From Prevotella melaninogenica ATCC 25845 (GTDB lineage Bacteria; Bacteroidota; Bacteroidia; Bacteroidales; Bacteroidaceae), in contig NC_014370.1 of assembly GCF_000144405.1 (NCBI RefSeq), forward strand, positions 1,307,501-1,371,500: a stretch of 64,000 nt of DNA, written 5' to 3'. Of the stretch, positions 47,209 through 56,963 are shown one piece after another (positions within the stretch are counted from its first letter, which is position 1; every line of letters starts with the position of its first letter). The position numbers were made by a program, and so were the translations under genes. The notes beneath the pieces were generated by a model. The model was not told the origin of the DNA and did not search any database. It worked only from the letters and a program-made list of their open reading frames with translations.

Positions 47209-48327
47209 ATGAAGAAAATATTACTTCTCCTTGTTGCTGTATTTGCTTCCATCAGCAACATCAATGCACAAACATGGAATATGGTTGTGACACATAACGA
47301 TGGTACTGTCCAAGTTATCAAAGCATCAGATGTAAAGAACGTTACTTTCCAGTTACCTGATCAGAATGCTGACCAGATTATCATCAAGGAACTGTACACG
47401 ACTGGTGTACCAGACGATAAAGACCCCAAGAAGTTCTTCCAATCAGACAAGGGTTTTATCCTCTATAACAATAGTGGCAAAACTGCGGTAATCAGCAACT
47501 TGGCTATTGGTATGTTAGACCCATACAATGCACATGCTGCAAATGCATGGTATAGTGCAAGTGCGACAGAGCCATCTTACGTATCAGAGAAATGGGTCCC
47601 AGCAACTACAGGTATATGGTACTTCCAGAATTCATTGGTGATTGAGCCTTATTCACAGGTTGTTATCAGCTGTATGGGAGCAATAGATAACACCAAGACC
47701 TATTCAAAGAGCGTTAACTATGCCAACAAGGATTATTACACAATGTACGATCCTGAGACTGGTTTCAACATGACATCCTATTATCCAACACCAGCTGAGG
47801 TAATCCCATCCAGCCAATACCTTAAGGCAGTAAAATTTGGACAAGCCAATGCTTGGCCACTTAGTCAGTCTTCTCCAGCCTTCTTTATCTTCCAAACAAA
47901 GAACACAACACCTGCCGCTTTTGCTAAGGATGCAAGCAATATCACATACGTACCAGGCAAAGCAAAGACAAATGTAAATGCTGTATTGAAGGTCCCAACA
48001 GACTGGATTATTGACGGTGTTGAGGTTTATCAGGATATTAACGAGAGTAAGAGTAAGAAGCGTTTCGGCTCTGACGTAGATGCTGGTTATGTGAAGCAGA
48101 CTATCAAACTTGGTCATAGCGTGTATCGTAATGTAGACGTTGAAGCGACAAAGAAGATTGAAGGCAATACTGCTAAATTGGTTTATAACTATCAGTATGG
48201 TGCAGATCCAAGTCATATTGACGCTGAAGCATCTATAAAGAATGGAGCAAAGATCGTCTACATGGACACAAACAACTCTACTTCTGACTTCCACGAGCGC
48301 AAACAGTTCTCACTTAGAGACAAGTAA
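47209..48327 (+). CDS. DUF4876 domain-containing secreted protein
   Basis: The 372 residues begin with a signal peptide (INAQ). An N-terminal segment (TWNMVVTHNDGTVQVIKASDVKNVTF) resembles the start of the preceding protein. The DUF4876 region follows: IIIKELYTTGVPDDKDPKKFFQSDKGFILYNNSGKTAVISNLAIGML, and VPTDWIIDGVEVYQ. It ends in a basic KQFSLRDK. Function is not established. It is consistently paired with TonB receptors and DUF6850 barrels in Bacteroidetes, as here. The preceding 126-aa lipoprotein may supply the missing amino-terminal domain of a usual DUF4876 protein. Confidence 0.85.
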   Translation: MKKILLLLVAVFASISNINAQTWNMVVTHNDGTVQVIKASDVKNVTFQLPDQNADQIIIKELYTTGVPDDKDPKKFFQSDKGFILYNNSGKTAVISNLAIGMLDPYNAHAANAWYSASATEPSYVSEKWVPATTGIWYFQNSLVIEPYSQVVISCMGAIDNTKTYSKSVNYANKDYYTMYDPETGFNMTSYYPTPAEVIPSSQYLKAVKFGQANAWPLSQSSPAFFIFQTKNTTPAAFAKDASNITYVPGKAKTNVNAVLKVPTDWIIDGVEVYQDINESKSKKRFGSDVDAGYVKQTIKLGHSVYRNVDVEATKKIEGNTAKLVYNYQYGADPSHIDAEASIKNGAKIVYMDTNNSTSDFHERKQFSLRDK

Positions 48328-48357
48328 AATAGATGATAAAAGAACATAACCTGTAAG

Positions 48358-49974
48358 ATGAGATATAGGTTCATGACACTTATACTGGCAGGAGTAACCC
48401 TCTCTGCCAGCCTCAACGCACAGGAGCAGGCTAAAGATAGTCTGCTCCATCGTGATTTTAGCTTCGTTGCCAACAGCGATGCATGGCTGAGAAGTGACAA
48501 TGCTGCAGCTTTGACACGATTTAAGACAAAGAACATTTCCTTGGCTGAAGTCTATGCACAATATGGCAAGGGAGGCTTTGTCAACTATGACGAGTCGCCA
48601 CGTACCGTGCAAGCGGGTGCCAACGTATCTTCATTCTATCGCCTAACAGACAGGATTGTCCTATCGGGGAGTATGCGTTATGATAACTTCTCTGGACGTA
48701 ATATGACAGGCTCGGCGTTCATACAGACCCAACGTCTGCCGTTCGATATTGTCGAAGACTCACTAAATAATGCTGGCACAAAGCATCGTGACACCTATAA
48801 TCTTATGGGCGCATTGTCTTGGGAGATATATAAAGGACTTGCCATTGGTACAAAGGTGGACTTCACTGCAGCAAACGTTGCTAAGTATAAGGATTTAAGA
48901 CATAAGACAAAGCTAATGGATTTAGTCCTCACTACTGGCATCTATGTACCGTTACAGCCTATTAGTCTTGGTCTTAACTATACTTACCGACGGAACACAG
49001 AGAGCGTAATCTTTAGTACCTACGCTTCAAATGCACAAGAATATACATCTTATATCAACTATGGTCCGTGGATTGGTAAGACGGAACCCTTCAGTAGTTC
49101 GGGCTTTACTGATAGCAATAGGGAGCAACCTATGCTCAATGAATATCATGGTTTAGGACTACAATTTAGCTGGAACATCCTACCTAATCTCTCATGGTTT
49201 AACAACTTTGGCGGTACATATCGAAAAGGTTATTACGGTAGGAAGTCACCCTATACGATTGTTCACACCAATCATCACAGCCATATCTATGACTATCAGA
49301 CACGCCTATCTTTGAAACTCGACAAGCAGATACATCATCTTGACTTTAGTTTCTCAAGCGAGAACCTTGTCAACGAGATGAATGCTTATCGTTCTAACAA
49401 AAATGAACAGGGAGCCTACTTCTATCAGTATCTTGACCCCGTAAAGAGTGCCAATAAGGCTTGGAATGATGTGCATCTTGGCTATACGGGCTATTATAGA
49501 GTGATAAACGAGTTGCCTCTCTGGACGGTAGAAGCAGGTGCGAACATTGCACAACGTAAGCAGACTGGCTACAGCTATCCTTACTTCCGCCGTCAGGATA
49601 TCCATACGATGGAGGCTTACACAGGTCTTACACGTAACCTCCTTTTCCGCAAAGGAGTATTGTCATTAAAGGCGGGCTTTGCCTATAAGAAGGGAAAAGG
49701 TGATGCTTTCGAGGATGGAACATTAGCTAAACCATCTGACAAGCAGAACGGTTTCCCTACGATGGACGTACTGATGTATCGTGAGTATAAGTATCTTACA
49801 GACCCACAATACTCCCTCCAACTCGGACTTAAATATGCCTTTATACTCCCAGGCACCAAGATGAAGACCTACACAGCCTTCGACTTCACTCATCGGCATA
49901 CCAACGACGGCAACGCTTACCTTGTAGGTAGGAACTATTCAACGGGCAGACTGACTATTGGTTGCACCTTCTAA
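48358..49974 (+). CDS. DUF6850-type outer-membrane beta-barrel protein
   Basis: The 538 residues have a signal peptide (SLNAQ). They then consist largely of alternating amphipathic strands rich in aromatic residues, ending in YSTGRLTIGCTF, a barrel-closing C-terminus. I recognise the overall pattern as DUF6850; no plug domain or TonB box is visible. It follows the DUF4876 gene by 30 nt. Role unknown, perhaps assembly or export for the upstream proteins. Confidence 0.82.
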   Translation: MRYRFMTLILAGVTLSASLNAQEQAKDSLLHRDFSFVANSDAWLRSDNAAALTRFKTKNISLAEVYAQYGKGGFVNYDESPRTVQAGANVSSFYRLTDRIVLSGSMRYDNFSGRNMTGSAFIQTQRLPFDIVEDSLNNAGTKHRDTYNLMGALSWEIYKGLAIGTKVDFTAANVAKYKDLRHKTKLMDLVLTTGIYVPLQPISLGLNYTYRRNTESVIFSTYASNAQEYTSYINYGPWIGKTEPFSSSGFTDSNREQPMLNEYHGLGLQFSWNILPNLSWFNNFGGTYRKGYYGRKSPYTIVHTNHHSHIYDYQTRLSLKLDKQIHHLDFSFSSENLVNEMNAYRSNKNEQGAYFYQYLDPVKSANKAWNDVHLGYTGYYRVINELPLWTVEAGANIAQRKQTGYSYPYFRRQDIHTMEAYTGLTRNLLFRKGVLSLKAGFAYKKGKGDAFEDGTLAKPSDKQNGFPTMDVLMYREYKYLTDPQYSLQLGLKYAFILPGTKMKTYTAFDFTHRHTNDGNAYLVGRNYSTGRLTIGCTF

Positions 49975-49990
49975 CAGTCTTACTATTGGT

Positions 49991-50056
49991 CCGCACGAAT
50001 GGTGCTAAGCGTTCGCACGTATGGTGCTGAGCCTCCGCACCACTCGTGCGGAGTAC
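49991..50056 (-). repeat. 22-nt tandem array, family A, third locus (inverted)
   Basis: Three 22-nt units begin at 49991, 50013 and 50035. Read on the minus strand they carry GTGCGGA...AGCACCA like the other family A loci. The third unit also forms CTCCGCAC/GTGCGGAG. Confidence 0.8.
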
Positions 50057-50175
50057 TTAAAAAGGTGCAATTTGCTGTTAAGACGAAAGCAATTCATCGA
50101 TAGGAAGACATTATCCTATAAAGAATAAAAATCAGACAGACATAAAAGAATTATAAAAGGAATCTATCACATATT

Positions 50176-52998
50176 ATGTTAATAAACAAAAGAATTATCA
50201 ATGCGCTTGTACTCCTGCTCCTCGTAACAGGTGCTATGGCGCAGAATGTCAGTACCGACAACAGCTTCCGTATGGGTAAGTTGAAGAACGGTATGACTTA
50301 TTACATACGCCACAATGCTAAGGAGAAAGGAATAGCCGACTTCTACATTGCACAGCGTGTGGGAAGTATTCTCGAAGAACCTAACCAAAGAGGATTAGCT
50401 CACTTCCTTGAACACATGGCTTTCAATGGTAGTAAGAACTTCAAGAACACAGTTTCGTCACCAAGTATCGTACATTGGTGTGAAGCACATGGTATTAAGT
50501 TCGGTACCAACCTCAATGCTTACACCTCGATTGACGAGACCGTTTACAACGTCAGTTCCGTACCTGTAAAGCACGAGTCTACCATCGACTCTACCCTACT
50601 TATCCTCCACGATTGGAGTCACTACTTGGACCTTGAGGACAAGGAGATAGACAAAGAGCGTGGTGTTATCCACGAAGAGTGGCGTACTCGTCGTGCTGGT
50701 ATGGCTTCACAACGCTTGATGGAAGAGGCATTACCGATTATCTATCGTGGTACAAAGTATGAGGACTGTCTGCCAATCGGTAAGATGGAGATTGTAGACA
50801 ACTTCCCTTACAAGGCACTTCGTGACTATTACCACAAGTGGTATCGCCCAGATTTGCAGGCAATCATCGTTGTGGGAGATATTGACGTAGACAAGATGGA
50901 GCAGAAGATACAGTCTGTCTTCTCAGCCATCCCAATGCCCGAGAATGCTGCTCATCGTGATTACTTCCCAGTGAATGACAACGACAAGATGATTGTAGCA
51001 TCATTGAAGGATTCAGAACAACCTATCATGCTCGTTACACTTTATATGAAGCGTGAGGCGACACCCGATTCAGAGAAGTCTTCGGTAAAGTATCAGCGAG
51101 ACGGATATGTTGACGACTTAGTTTCTTATATGATTGGCGAACGCCTTAACGAGATGCAGGACAAGAATCCAAAACCTTGTTTGAGTGCTTCTGCACGTAT
51201 GGGTCAGTTCTTGATCAGTCGTACAAAAGATGCTTTTGTCCTTTCTTTCGGTGCACGTCAGGAAGATGTAAAGGGTTCTTTTGATGCTGCAGTGGGTACG
51301 ATAGAGCAGATTCGTCAGCATGGTTTTACTCCGTCAGAACTTGCTCGTGCCAAAGCTTTCCGCCAGAAGGTGATTGACCGCCAATACAATGAGCGCAACG
51401 ACCGTCGCAACGCTTATTATGTGCGTCGTGCAAAGCAGAACTTCCTCGATAATGAACCTATCACCACCGAAGCATACGACAAGCAATTGGATGATCAATT
51501 CTTTAACGAGGTAACACTCGACGAGGTCAATGCGGCTATGCGTGAAGCTATCACGAATAAGAATCAGGTGCTTGTTGTCTATTCTCCAGACAAAGCTGGC
51601 GTAAATGTTCCCTCAGATGCGCAGTTTGAACAGATGGTTCTTGATGCACAGGCAAAGACCTATCCTAAGTATGTCGAGAAGAAGTTGGACGATAAACTTA
51701 TAGAGACGTTGCCGAAGAAGGGACGTATCAAGAGTGAGAAAGCAGGCTTGCACGGAACAACGGAAATCACTCTGAGCAATGGTGTGAAGGTATATTTCAA
51801 GAAGACCGACTATCAGAAGGATGCTGTGACACTGAACTTCTTTGCAGAAGGTGGTTCTTCCCTCTATCCTGTCAAGGATTTGATTAACACACAGTTTATC
51901 TCAGCAGCTGTAAAAGAAGGTGGTGTTGGCCGCTTCAGCGCAACAGAACTCAATAAGTTCTTAGCTGGCAAGACTGTTCGCATCAATGCTGGTGTAGGTG
52001 ATGAGACACAGTCTATCAGCGGTAACTCATCTATCAAAGACATCCGCACACTCTTTGAACTTACTTACTTGTATTTTACAAACTTACGTCGTGATGACCA
52101 AGCTTTCCAGTCAGAGCTCAACCGCATGCGCTCTTTCCTCACCAACCGTGAGGCAAGTCCTAACGTTAGCTACAACGACTCTATCGCTGCCATCGTTTAT
52201 GGTAATTCGCCACGTGTACAACCACTCAAGGCTGCATCACTTGACAAGGTAAGCTATGACCGTGTTCTCGAGATTTACAAGGAGCGTTTCAGCAATGCTT
52301 CTAACTTCAAGATGATTATCATGGGTAACATTGACATCGCTCAGTTGCGCCCTCTCTTGGAACAGTACATTGCAACTCTGCCATCAACTGGCAAGAAGGA
52401 AACCTTTGCGAAGACCTATCCTGACGTGCGCAACTGCAACGAGACTCACCGCTTTGAAAAGAAGATGAAGACCCCATTGGCACGTGTAACCGTCTTATAC
52501 ACATGGGACGAACCTTATACAGCGAAGGCTGATTTAGAACTCGACGTCTTCAAGCGTGTATTGTCTATCGCCTATACCGACTCTGTGCGTGAAGAGAAAG
52601 GTGGAGTGTATGGTGTGAAACTGCAGCAGAGTCTGAACGCAACAAGCAATCCTCACGCTCTCTTGAAGATTGCCTTTGATACCGACCCAGACAAGTATAA
52701 CATGGTAATGCCTATCATCACAAAGCAGATTGAGCACATTGCCAATAAGGGTCCAGAGGCTGTAAGTCTGCAAAAGGTGAAGGAATATCTCTTAAAGCAG
52801 TACGACCAGTCTTCTGTTACCAATGACTACTGGCTCTACGTGATATACAACCAGCTGCGCCACGGAGTTGACTTTGACAAGGACTACAAGGCTATCGTGC
52901 GCAACATCACAGCTACTGACATCCAGCGTATTGCCCGCAACCTTATCAAGAGCAACCGCCGTATAGAAGTGACGATGCAGTCTGAAAAGGGAATGTAA
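50176..52998 (+). CDS. M16 family zinc metallopeptidase (insulinase/PqqL type)
   Basis: The 940-residue exported protein (signal peptide ending GAMAQ) has two tandem M16 modules. The first has the inverted zinc motif HFLEH (His76, Glu79, His80) in QRGLAHFLEHMAFNG and the distal glutamate in EEWRTRR. The second (from about 530) lacks the zinc motif, as is usual. Family members degrade peptides, and PqqL-like ones process imported peptides or proteins in the periplasm. Position after the TonB/DUF4876/DUF6850 genes suggests it processes what the receptor imports. A 201-nt gap with a 22-nt array separates it from them, so co-transcription is uncertain. Confidence 0.94.
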   Translation: MLINKRIINALVLLLLVTGAMAQNVSTDNSFRMGKLKNGMTYYIRHNAKEKGIADFYIAQRVGSILEEPNQRGLAHFLEHMAFNGSKNFKNTVSSPSIVHWCEAHGIKFGTNLNAYTSIDETVYNVSSVPVKHESTIDSTLLILHDWSHYLDLEDKEIDKERGVIHEEWRTRRAGMASQRLMEEALPIIYRGTKYEDCLPIGKMEIVDNFPYKALRDYYHKWYRPDLQAIIVVGDIDVDKMEQKIQSVFSAIPMPENAAHRDYFPVNDNDKMIVASLKDSEQPIMLVTLYMKREATPDSEKSSVKYQRDGYVDDLVSYMIGERLNEMQDKNPKPCLSASARMGQFLISRTKDAFVLSFGARQEDVKGSFDAAVGTIEQIRQHGFTPSELARAKAFRQKVIDRQYNERNDRRNAYYVRRAKQNFLDNEPITTEAYDKQLDDQFFNEVTLDEVNAAMREAITNKNQVLVVYSPDKAGVNVPSDAQFEQMVLDAQAKTYPKYVEKKLDDKLIETLPKKGRIKSEKAGLHGTTEITLSNGVKVYFKKTDYQKDAVTLNFFAEGGSSLYPVKDLINTQFISAAVKEGGVGRFSATELNKFLAGKTVRINAGVGDETQSISGNSSIKDIRTLFELTYLYFTNLRRDDQAFQSELNRMRSFLTNREASPNVSYNDSIAAIVYGNSPRVQPLKAASLDKVSYDRVLEIYKERFSNASNFKMIIMGNIDIAQLRPLLEQYIATLPSTGKKETFAKTYPDVRNCNETHRFEKKMKTPLARVTVLYTWDEPYTAKADLELDVFKRVLSIAYTDSVREEKGGVYGVKLQQSLNATSNPHALLKIAFDTDPDKYNMVMPIITKQIEHIANKGPEAVSLQKVKEYLLKQYDQSSVTNDYWLYVIYNQLRHGVDFDKDYKAIVRNITATDIQRIARNLIKSNRRIEVTMQSEKGM

Positions 52999-53038
52999 GC
53001 CGTTCTATATTATAGGTTGCACAAAGTAAACCTACTTA

Positions 53039-53080
53039 AAACAGCCATATCGAAGCCAGAGAACTTTGATATGGCTGTTC
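53039..53080 (+). terminator. Terminator of the M16 peptidase gene
   Basis: AACAGCCATATCGAAG pairs with CTTTGATATGGCTGTT (one mismatch) around eight bases and is followed by TTCTTCTTT. Confidence 0.75.
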
Positions 53081-53191
53081 TTCTTTACTATTGGTGTTCG
53101 AGAGAATTTATCTCTGACCTTACTAATATAACGTTTACACTTTGAACGATTTTCGATTTTCTCTTTATCTGTGTAGATTTATATTTATCTG

Positions 53192-55492
53192 CTACTTTGT
53201 TGTTGGTACAATACCTGCATCAGTATCAGAGTTATGAATACGTTGGTTCACCTCAGAGCCATGCTTTCCAAAATTAAGGTTAAAATGAAAGTCTATGCCA
53301 AAAACCTTACATAGATTTTTCGACCATACCATTTGATTATAAGGAGCAAGATGGGAAAGATTTTCTACAGACATTTCATAACGTGAACTGAAGATGTTCT
53401 GCAACTGGAGTTCTACACCCCATTTTTCTCTATTGTACCCAAAGACTATACTATGTGATTTCTCATCTTTGTTAAGTGTCTCCCCCCACAGGTTATGAAA
53501 ACTTGTCTCAAGATTGGCGCCTACATACCAATTCTTGTACATTCCCATTAAGTTGGCACGCAAACCCCAGTTGGTATGTGTATGCGTATAGGTATTGCCA
53601 TTGCTGATATAGCGATTGACAAATGGGGTTAATTGGATAGACATATAATCCTTCCAAGGTTGTACTTTTAGGTTTATTTGAGAGTTCAGACGATGGAAGC
53701 CTCTTTGATTGGCATAACTCCTAACATAGAAGCCATTCGAATAGGTCGTTTCTTCCATATATGGCTTGTCGTCATAGCTGTAACGGGTAAACCATTCTGC
53801 ACTAATATACTTTGTTCCTACGCTAATTGACAGTTCATTAGAGAAAAATCTGACCGCTTGTAGATTTGGATTTCCACGGCGTATTTGGTAAATGTCTATG
53901 TGCTGTTCAACATCGCTTAATTCGGCAAGTGAGGGTGCGTAGCCTCCCATGTAGGCTTTGTAGCGTATTGACAGATAATTGTTGAAACGGTACCCCAGCT
54001 GAATAGTTGGGCGAAATATATATTTTACCTGTTTGGCATTTCCTTGGCTAACATAGGTTCTCATAGCACCTACACCTACCATATAATCCAGTTTTCCTAA
54101 CTTTGAAGCCCATTCTCCAAAACCATAACTCTCACCTGTATTCATCTTTACGCTTGAGGAGGTGTTTCCATCGTACGCATTTTTTGTGTACATCTGCTGA
54201 TGTCGCAGACCGAATGACAACCGCGAATCCTTGATTTTCTGCTCGTAAATAACCTCAGCTATAGCTGAATATTTATTACCATCAACATGGGAAGATATTT
54301 CTTGTACAGAATTTCCCTGAGATTGGCGATATAAACGGTCGTTCTTAGTATTGATATATGTTCCTATCAGGTCAAAGAAAAGATGCTTATCCTTGGTAAA
54401 CTCATGTTGATAATAAATATCTAACGATGGATTGTTGCTCCTTGACTTGGTGCGGTCCATGATATCGAATGTGTTGCTATTCTGAATAAGTTTGGAATTT
54501 CTATCAAATACCGCATGAGGCGTATTGTTATATAAATCACGAAAAGTAACACTCAATATGTTTCCGCTATTTATGTAATCGTATCCTATGGATAGATTGA
54601 TGTTATCATATCGTGCCTTTGTCTTTTGCCCTATCTCATAGTTGTTGATACTGGGGGTCGTTGCATGGAAAGCCTCCGTGTTTTCACGTAACCAGTTTAT
54701 ATCACGTCGATTCCAGTTTACAGATGCCTTGAAGTTTGACTTACCTACATGATAATTACCCGATAGCTGATAATCTCCTATACCTAAGGGATTGATAGTG
54801 TTCATAAACTCTCCGGAGATGCTTCCACCATTCTTCTTTTCTTTTAAGATAATGTCAATTACGGCAGCTACATTTCCGTATCTTAGACCAGGATTATCAT
54901 GATATTCTATTCTCAATACGTCTGTCGGCAAGAGAGCCTTCACCTCCTGTATCTCTGCCTTTACACCATTAATACGTAACTCTACGGCATCCCCCATAGT
55001 TGTAGTCACCTTACTGTCGAGCGTATTTACAGAGATTCGTGAAAGCTGAAGATGCTGCAACAAACTTAAACCATTGCCTGATGTTTTTTGCTGAAGCAGA
55101 TTAGGGATAATTATTTGACGGTCAGCTTTTTGTATTACGTTGTTGGCAGTCACTGTAACGTCATTAAGCTGCTTACTCTCTGGCTCCAACACGATTGTAC
55201 CCACCGAAAGGTGCTTAGAAATGTTTTGGCATTTAATTTCCTGTGTAGAATACCCAACAAAAGATATCCTTATTCTATAGTTCTCTCCTTCATGCGTATT
55301 CAGTTCAAAGCCACCATTCATATCAGTTACCACTCCACTAATCATCTTATTTTCGCTTTCACGAAATAACGAAACAGTTGCAGCTGGTAATGGTTGCTTG
55401 TTTTCATCTACGACCGTTCCCGTAGTTTGTGCAGCAAGAATACCATAGCAGCCAGACATGAGCAACGTGAGAATTTTCTTTTTCATAAACAT
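53192..55492 (-). CDS. TonB-dependent receptor-like outer-membrane beta-barrel protein (OMP_b-brl_3 type)
   Basis: About 766 residues. The frame opens at 55519, but MFMKKKILTL at 55492 (or MKKK at 55486) begins the signal peptide, so I start there. After YGILAAQ comes a carboxypeptidase-regulatory-like domain (TTGTVVDENKQPLPAATVSLFRE...). A reduced plug (VELRINGVKAEIQEVKALLPTDVLRIEYHDNPGLRYGNVAAVIDIILKEK) and a 14- to 16-strand-like barrel follow. This is the outer-membrane-beta-barrel family related to TonB receptors; ligand is unknown. The protein ends with hydrophilic residues rather than an aromatic. It is divergent from the LuxR gene, and palindromic sites lie between the two. Confidence 0.9.
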   Translation of the reverse strand: MFMKKKILTLLMSGCYGILAAQTTGTVVDENKQPLPAATVSLFRESENKMISGVVTDMNGGFELNTHEGENYRIRISFVGYSTQEIKCQNISKHLSVGTIVLEPESKQLNDVTVTANNVIQKADRQIIIPNLLQQKTSGNGLSLLQHLQLSRISVNTLDSKVTTTMGDAVELRINGVKAEIQEVKALLPTDVLRIEYHDNPGLRYGNVAAVIDIILKEKKNGGSISGEFMNTINPLGIGDYQLSGNYHVGKSNFKASVNWNRRDINWLRENTEAFHATTPSINNYEIGQKTKARYDNINLSIGYDYINSGNILSVTFRDLYNNTPHAVFDRNSKLIQNSNTFDIMDRTKSRSNNPSLDIYYQHEFTKDKHLFFDLIGTYINTKNDRLYRQSQGNSVQEISSHVDGNKYSAIAEVIYEQKIKDSRLSFGLRHQQMYTKNAYDGNTSSSVKMNTGESYGFGEWASKLGKLDYMVGVGAMRTYVSQGNAKQVKYIFRPTIQLGYRFNNYLSIRYKAYMGGYAPSLAELSDVEQHIDIYQIRRGNPNLQAVRFFSNELSISVGTKYISAEWFTRYSYDDKPYMEETTYSNGFYVRSYANQRGFHRLNSQINLKVQPWKDYMSIQLTPFVNRYISNGNTYTHTHTNWGLRANLMGMYKNWYVGANLETSFHNLWGETLNKDEKSHSIVFGYNREKWGVELQLQNIFSSRYEMSVENLSHLAPYNQMVWSKNLCKVFGIDFHFNLNFGKHGSEVNQRIHNSDTDAGIVPTTK

Positions 55493-55578
55493 TATATTAT
55501 TTATTATATGTATTGTCATATTATAATTCTGGAGTCAACATCATGATATGGCGACAACTTTTCTTGTCTTTCGATGTT

Positions 55579-55809
55579 GCAAATGTAATTCTTTTTTTTA
55601 ATTTTCACTACGCAAAAGTGTAATTCTTAGTTGTTTGCTTAAATTTAACATCAAAGTGTGATCATGTTGCTTTATAAATACAATATTCACATAATTTCTT
55701 TTGTTTCTTGATTTATATGGCAAAAATACGTCTTTTCCAAAGATCACCTATCACACTTTTGTGTAAATTTGCTCCTCGCTCTTTGTTTTTTACACTTTTG
55801 TGTAATTCT
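55579..55809. promoter_or_regulatory. Cluster of ACAC-N4-GTGTAA operator-like sites
   Basis: Four related sites lie between the barrel gene and luxR: 55579-55592 (half site, AATGTAATTCT), 55611-55627 (GCAAAAGTGTAATTCT), 55752-55770 and 55791-55809. The last two hold the perfect palindrome ACACTTTTGTGT followed by AA(T/A)TT. The last site ends just before the luxR promoter. They may bind the adjacent regulator. Confidence 0.5.
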
Positions 55810-55834
55810 CTTGCGATATTCTGCATTAAAAATG

Positions 55835-55842
55835 TACTTTTG
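55835..55842 (+). promoter_or_regulatory. -7 box of the LuxR gene
   Basis: TACTTTTG fits TAnnTTTG, 40 nt before the ATG; CTTG lies about 21 nt upstream. Confidence 0.4.
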
Positions 55843-55882
55843 TAGAAAATAAAATAGAGGGACCTTATTAAGTTGAACATAT

Positions 55883-56638
55883 ATGACAGATATAAAAGAA
55901 TTCTTTATAGCATCGAATACTGTAAGCAATGCACCAGATTATGATTCTAATGTACTGTCCACATTGATTCATACAGTAGAGTCCTTTGCACGTGTAACCT
56001 ATCAGAGCATTTATTTGATAGACTATTATAAGCAGGAGTTTCTTTATGTATCAGATAACCCTTTGTTTCTTTGTGGTCATACAGCAAAGGAGGTGAAGGA
56101 ATTGGGATATAGTTTTTATTTGAAATATGTACCAGAGGAAGAACAAAAAATGCTTGTTGAGTTGAACAGAAGTGGTTTTAAGTTCTTTGATACTTTCGAC
56201 AATGTTGATAAATACCAATGCTCCATGTCATATCATTTTCATCTGAAGAGTGGAACAAGAAGCAGACTAATCAACCACCAGATTACTCCTATACTATTAA
56301 CTGACGATGGCAAGATATGGATAGGTATGTGTGTTGTTTCTCTATCTTCACATAAAACAGTTGGACATGTAGAGTTCCATAAGAATGGACTCCGCAATTA
56401 TTGGAAGTACTCTTTCGAAAGCCATCGGTGGATGGAATGTGAAGGAGTTTCGCTAAAAGAAGAGGAACTCGAAGTGCTTAGATTGTCAGCAGCGGGACTA
56501 ACAATGACAGAAGTAGCAGACAGAATGTGCCGCTCATTAGATTCTATTAAAACCTACAAACGTCACGCCTTTGACAAATTAGGCGTGGCGAATATCACCG
56601 AAGCTATTTCAAGAGCTATCTTAAACAAACTCTTCTGA
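55883..56638 (+). CDS. LuxR family transcriptional regulator with PAS-like sensor domain
   Basis: The 251-residue regulator has an N-terminal PAS-like region (about 25-160: YQSIYLIDYYKQEFLYVSDNPLFLCGHTAKEVKELGYSF..., LLTDDGKIWIGMCVVSLS). The C-terminal GerE/LuxR HTH is LKEEELEVLRLSAAGLTMTEVADRMCRSLDSIKTYKRHAFDKLGVANITEAI. It has no receiver aspartate or membrane segment, so it senses something in the cytoplasm. It is divergent from the outer-membrane barrel gene, which it probably controls, perhaps through the ACACTTTTGTGT sites. Confidence 0.93.
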   Translation: MTDIKEFFIASNTVSNAPDYDSNVLSTLIHTVESFARVTYQSIYLIDYYKQEFLYVSDNPLFLCGHTAKEVKELGYSFYLKYVPEEEQKMLVELNRSGFKFFDTFDNVDKYQCSMSYHFHLKSGTRSRLINHQITPILLTDDGKIWIGMCVVSLSSHKTVGHVEFHKNGLRNYWKYSFESHRWMECEGVSLKEEELEVLRLSAAGLTMTEVADRMCRSLDSIKTYKRHAFDKLGVANITEAISRAILNKLF

Positions 56639-56793
56639 AAATAATAATTTACGGCAAAAGCGAAGATACACATTCAATTAGTAAGTGCATATTGAGACTC
56701 ATTTGGCTTTGAAAAGACGCCTATCGATTAAATGGTCTCTACATGCTCTAACACTGTGTATCCTTTAAAAAGCATTTCCCAGTGAAAACAATT

Positions 56794-56877
56794 TTGCTGT
56801 CACTACTGTCACCCTAATTCATTAGTTAACTTGCTATGTAACAGTAGGATTACATGAAATGTTAAATGTGACAGCAA
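56794..56877 (-). repeat. Dispersed 83-84-nt element with terminal inverted repeats, copy 3 (inverted)
   Basis: Read on the minus strand it opens TTGCTGTCACATTTAACA, continues TTTCATGTAA, and ends GACAGTAGTGACAGCAA. It matches copies 1 and 2 in the opposite orientation. It fills most of the 325-nt gap between luxR and lrgB, which has no other visible feature. Confidence 0.75.
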
Positions 56878-56963
56878 AACGAAATTAAAATTATTCGTGG
56901 AATAGCGTGTATGATTTTCTACCTACATTTAGTTGACTTTATCACGCTAAAATACAAAACCGC

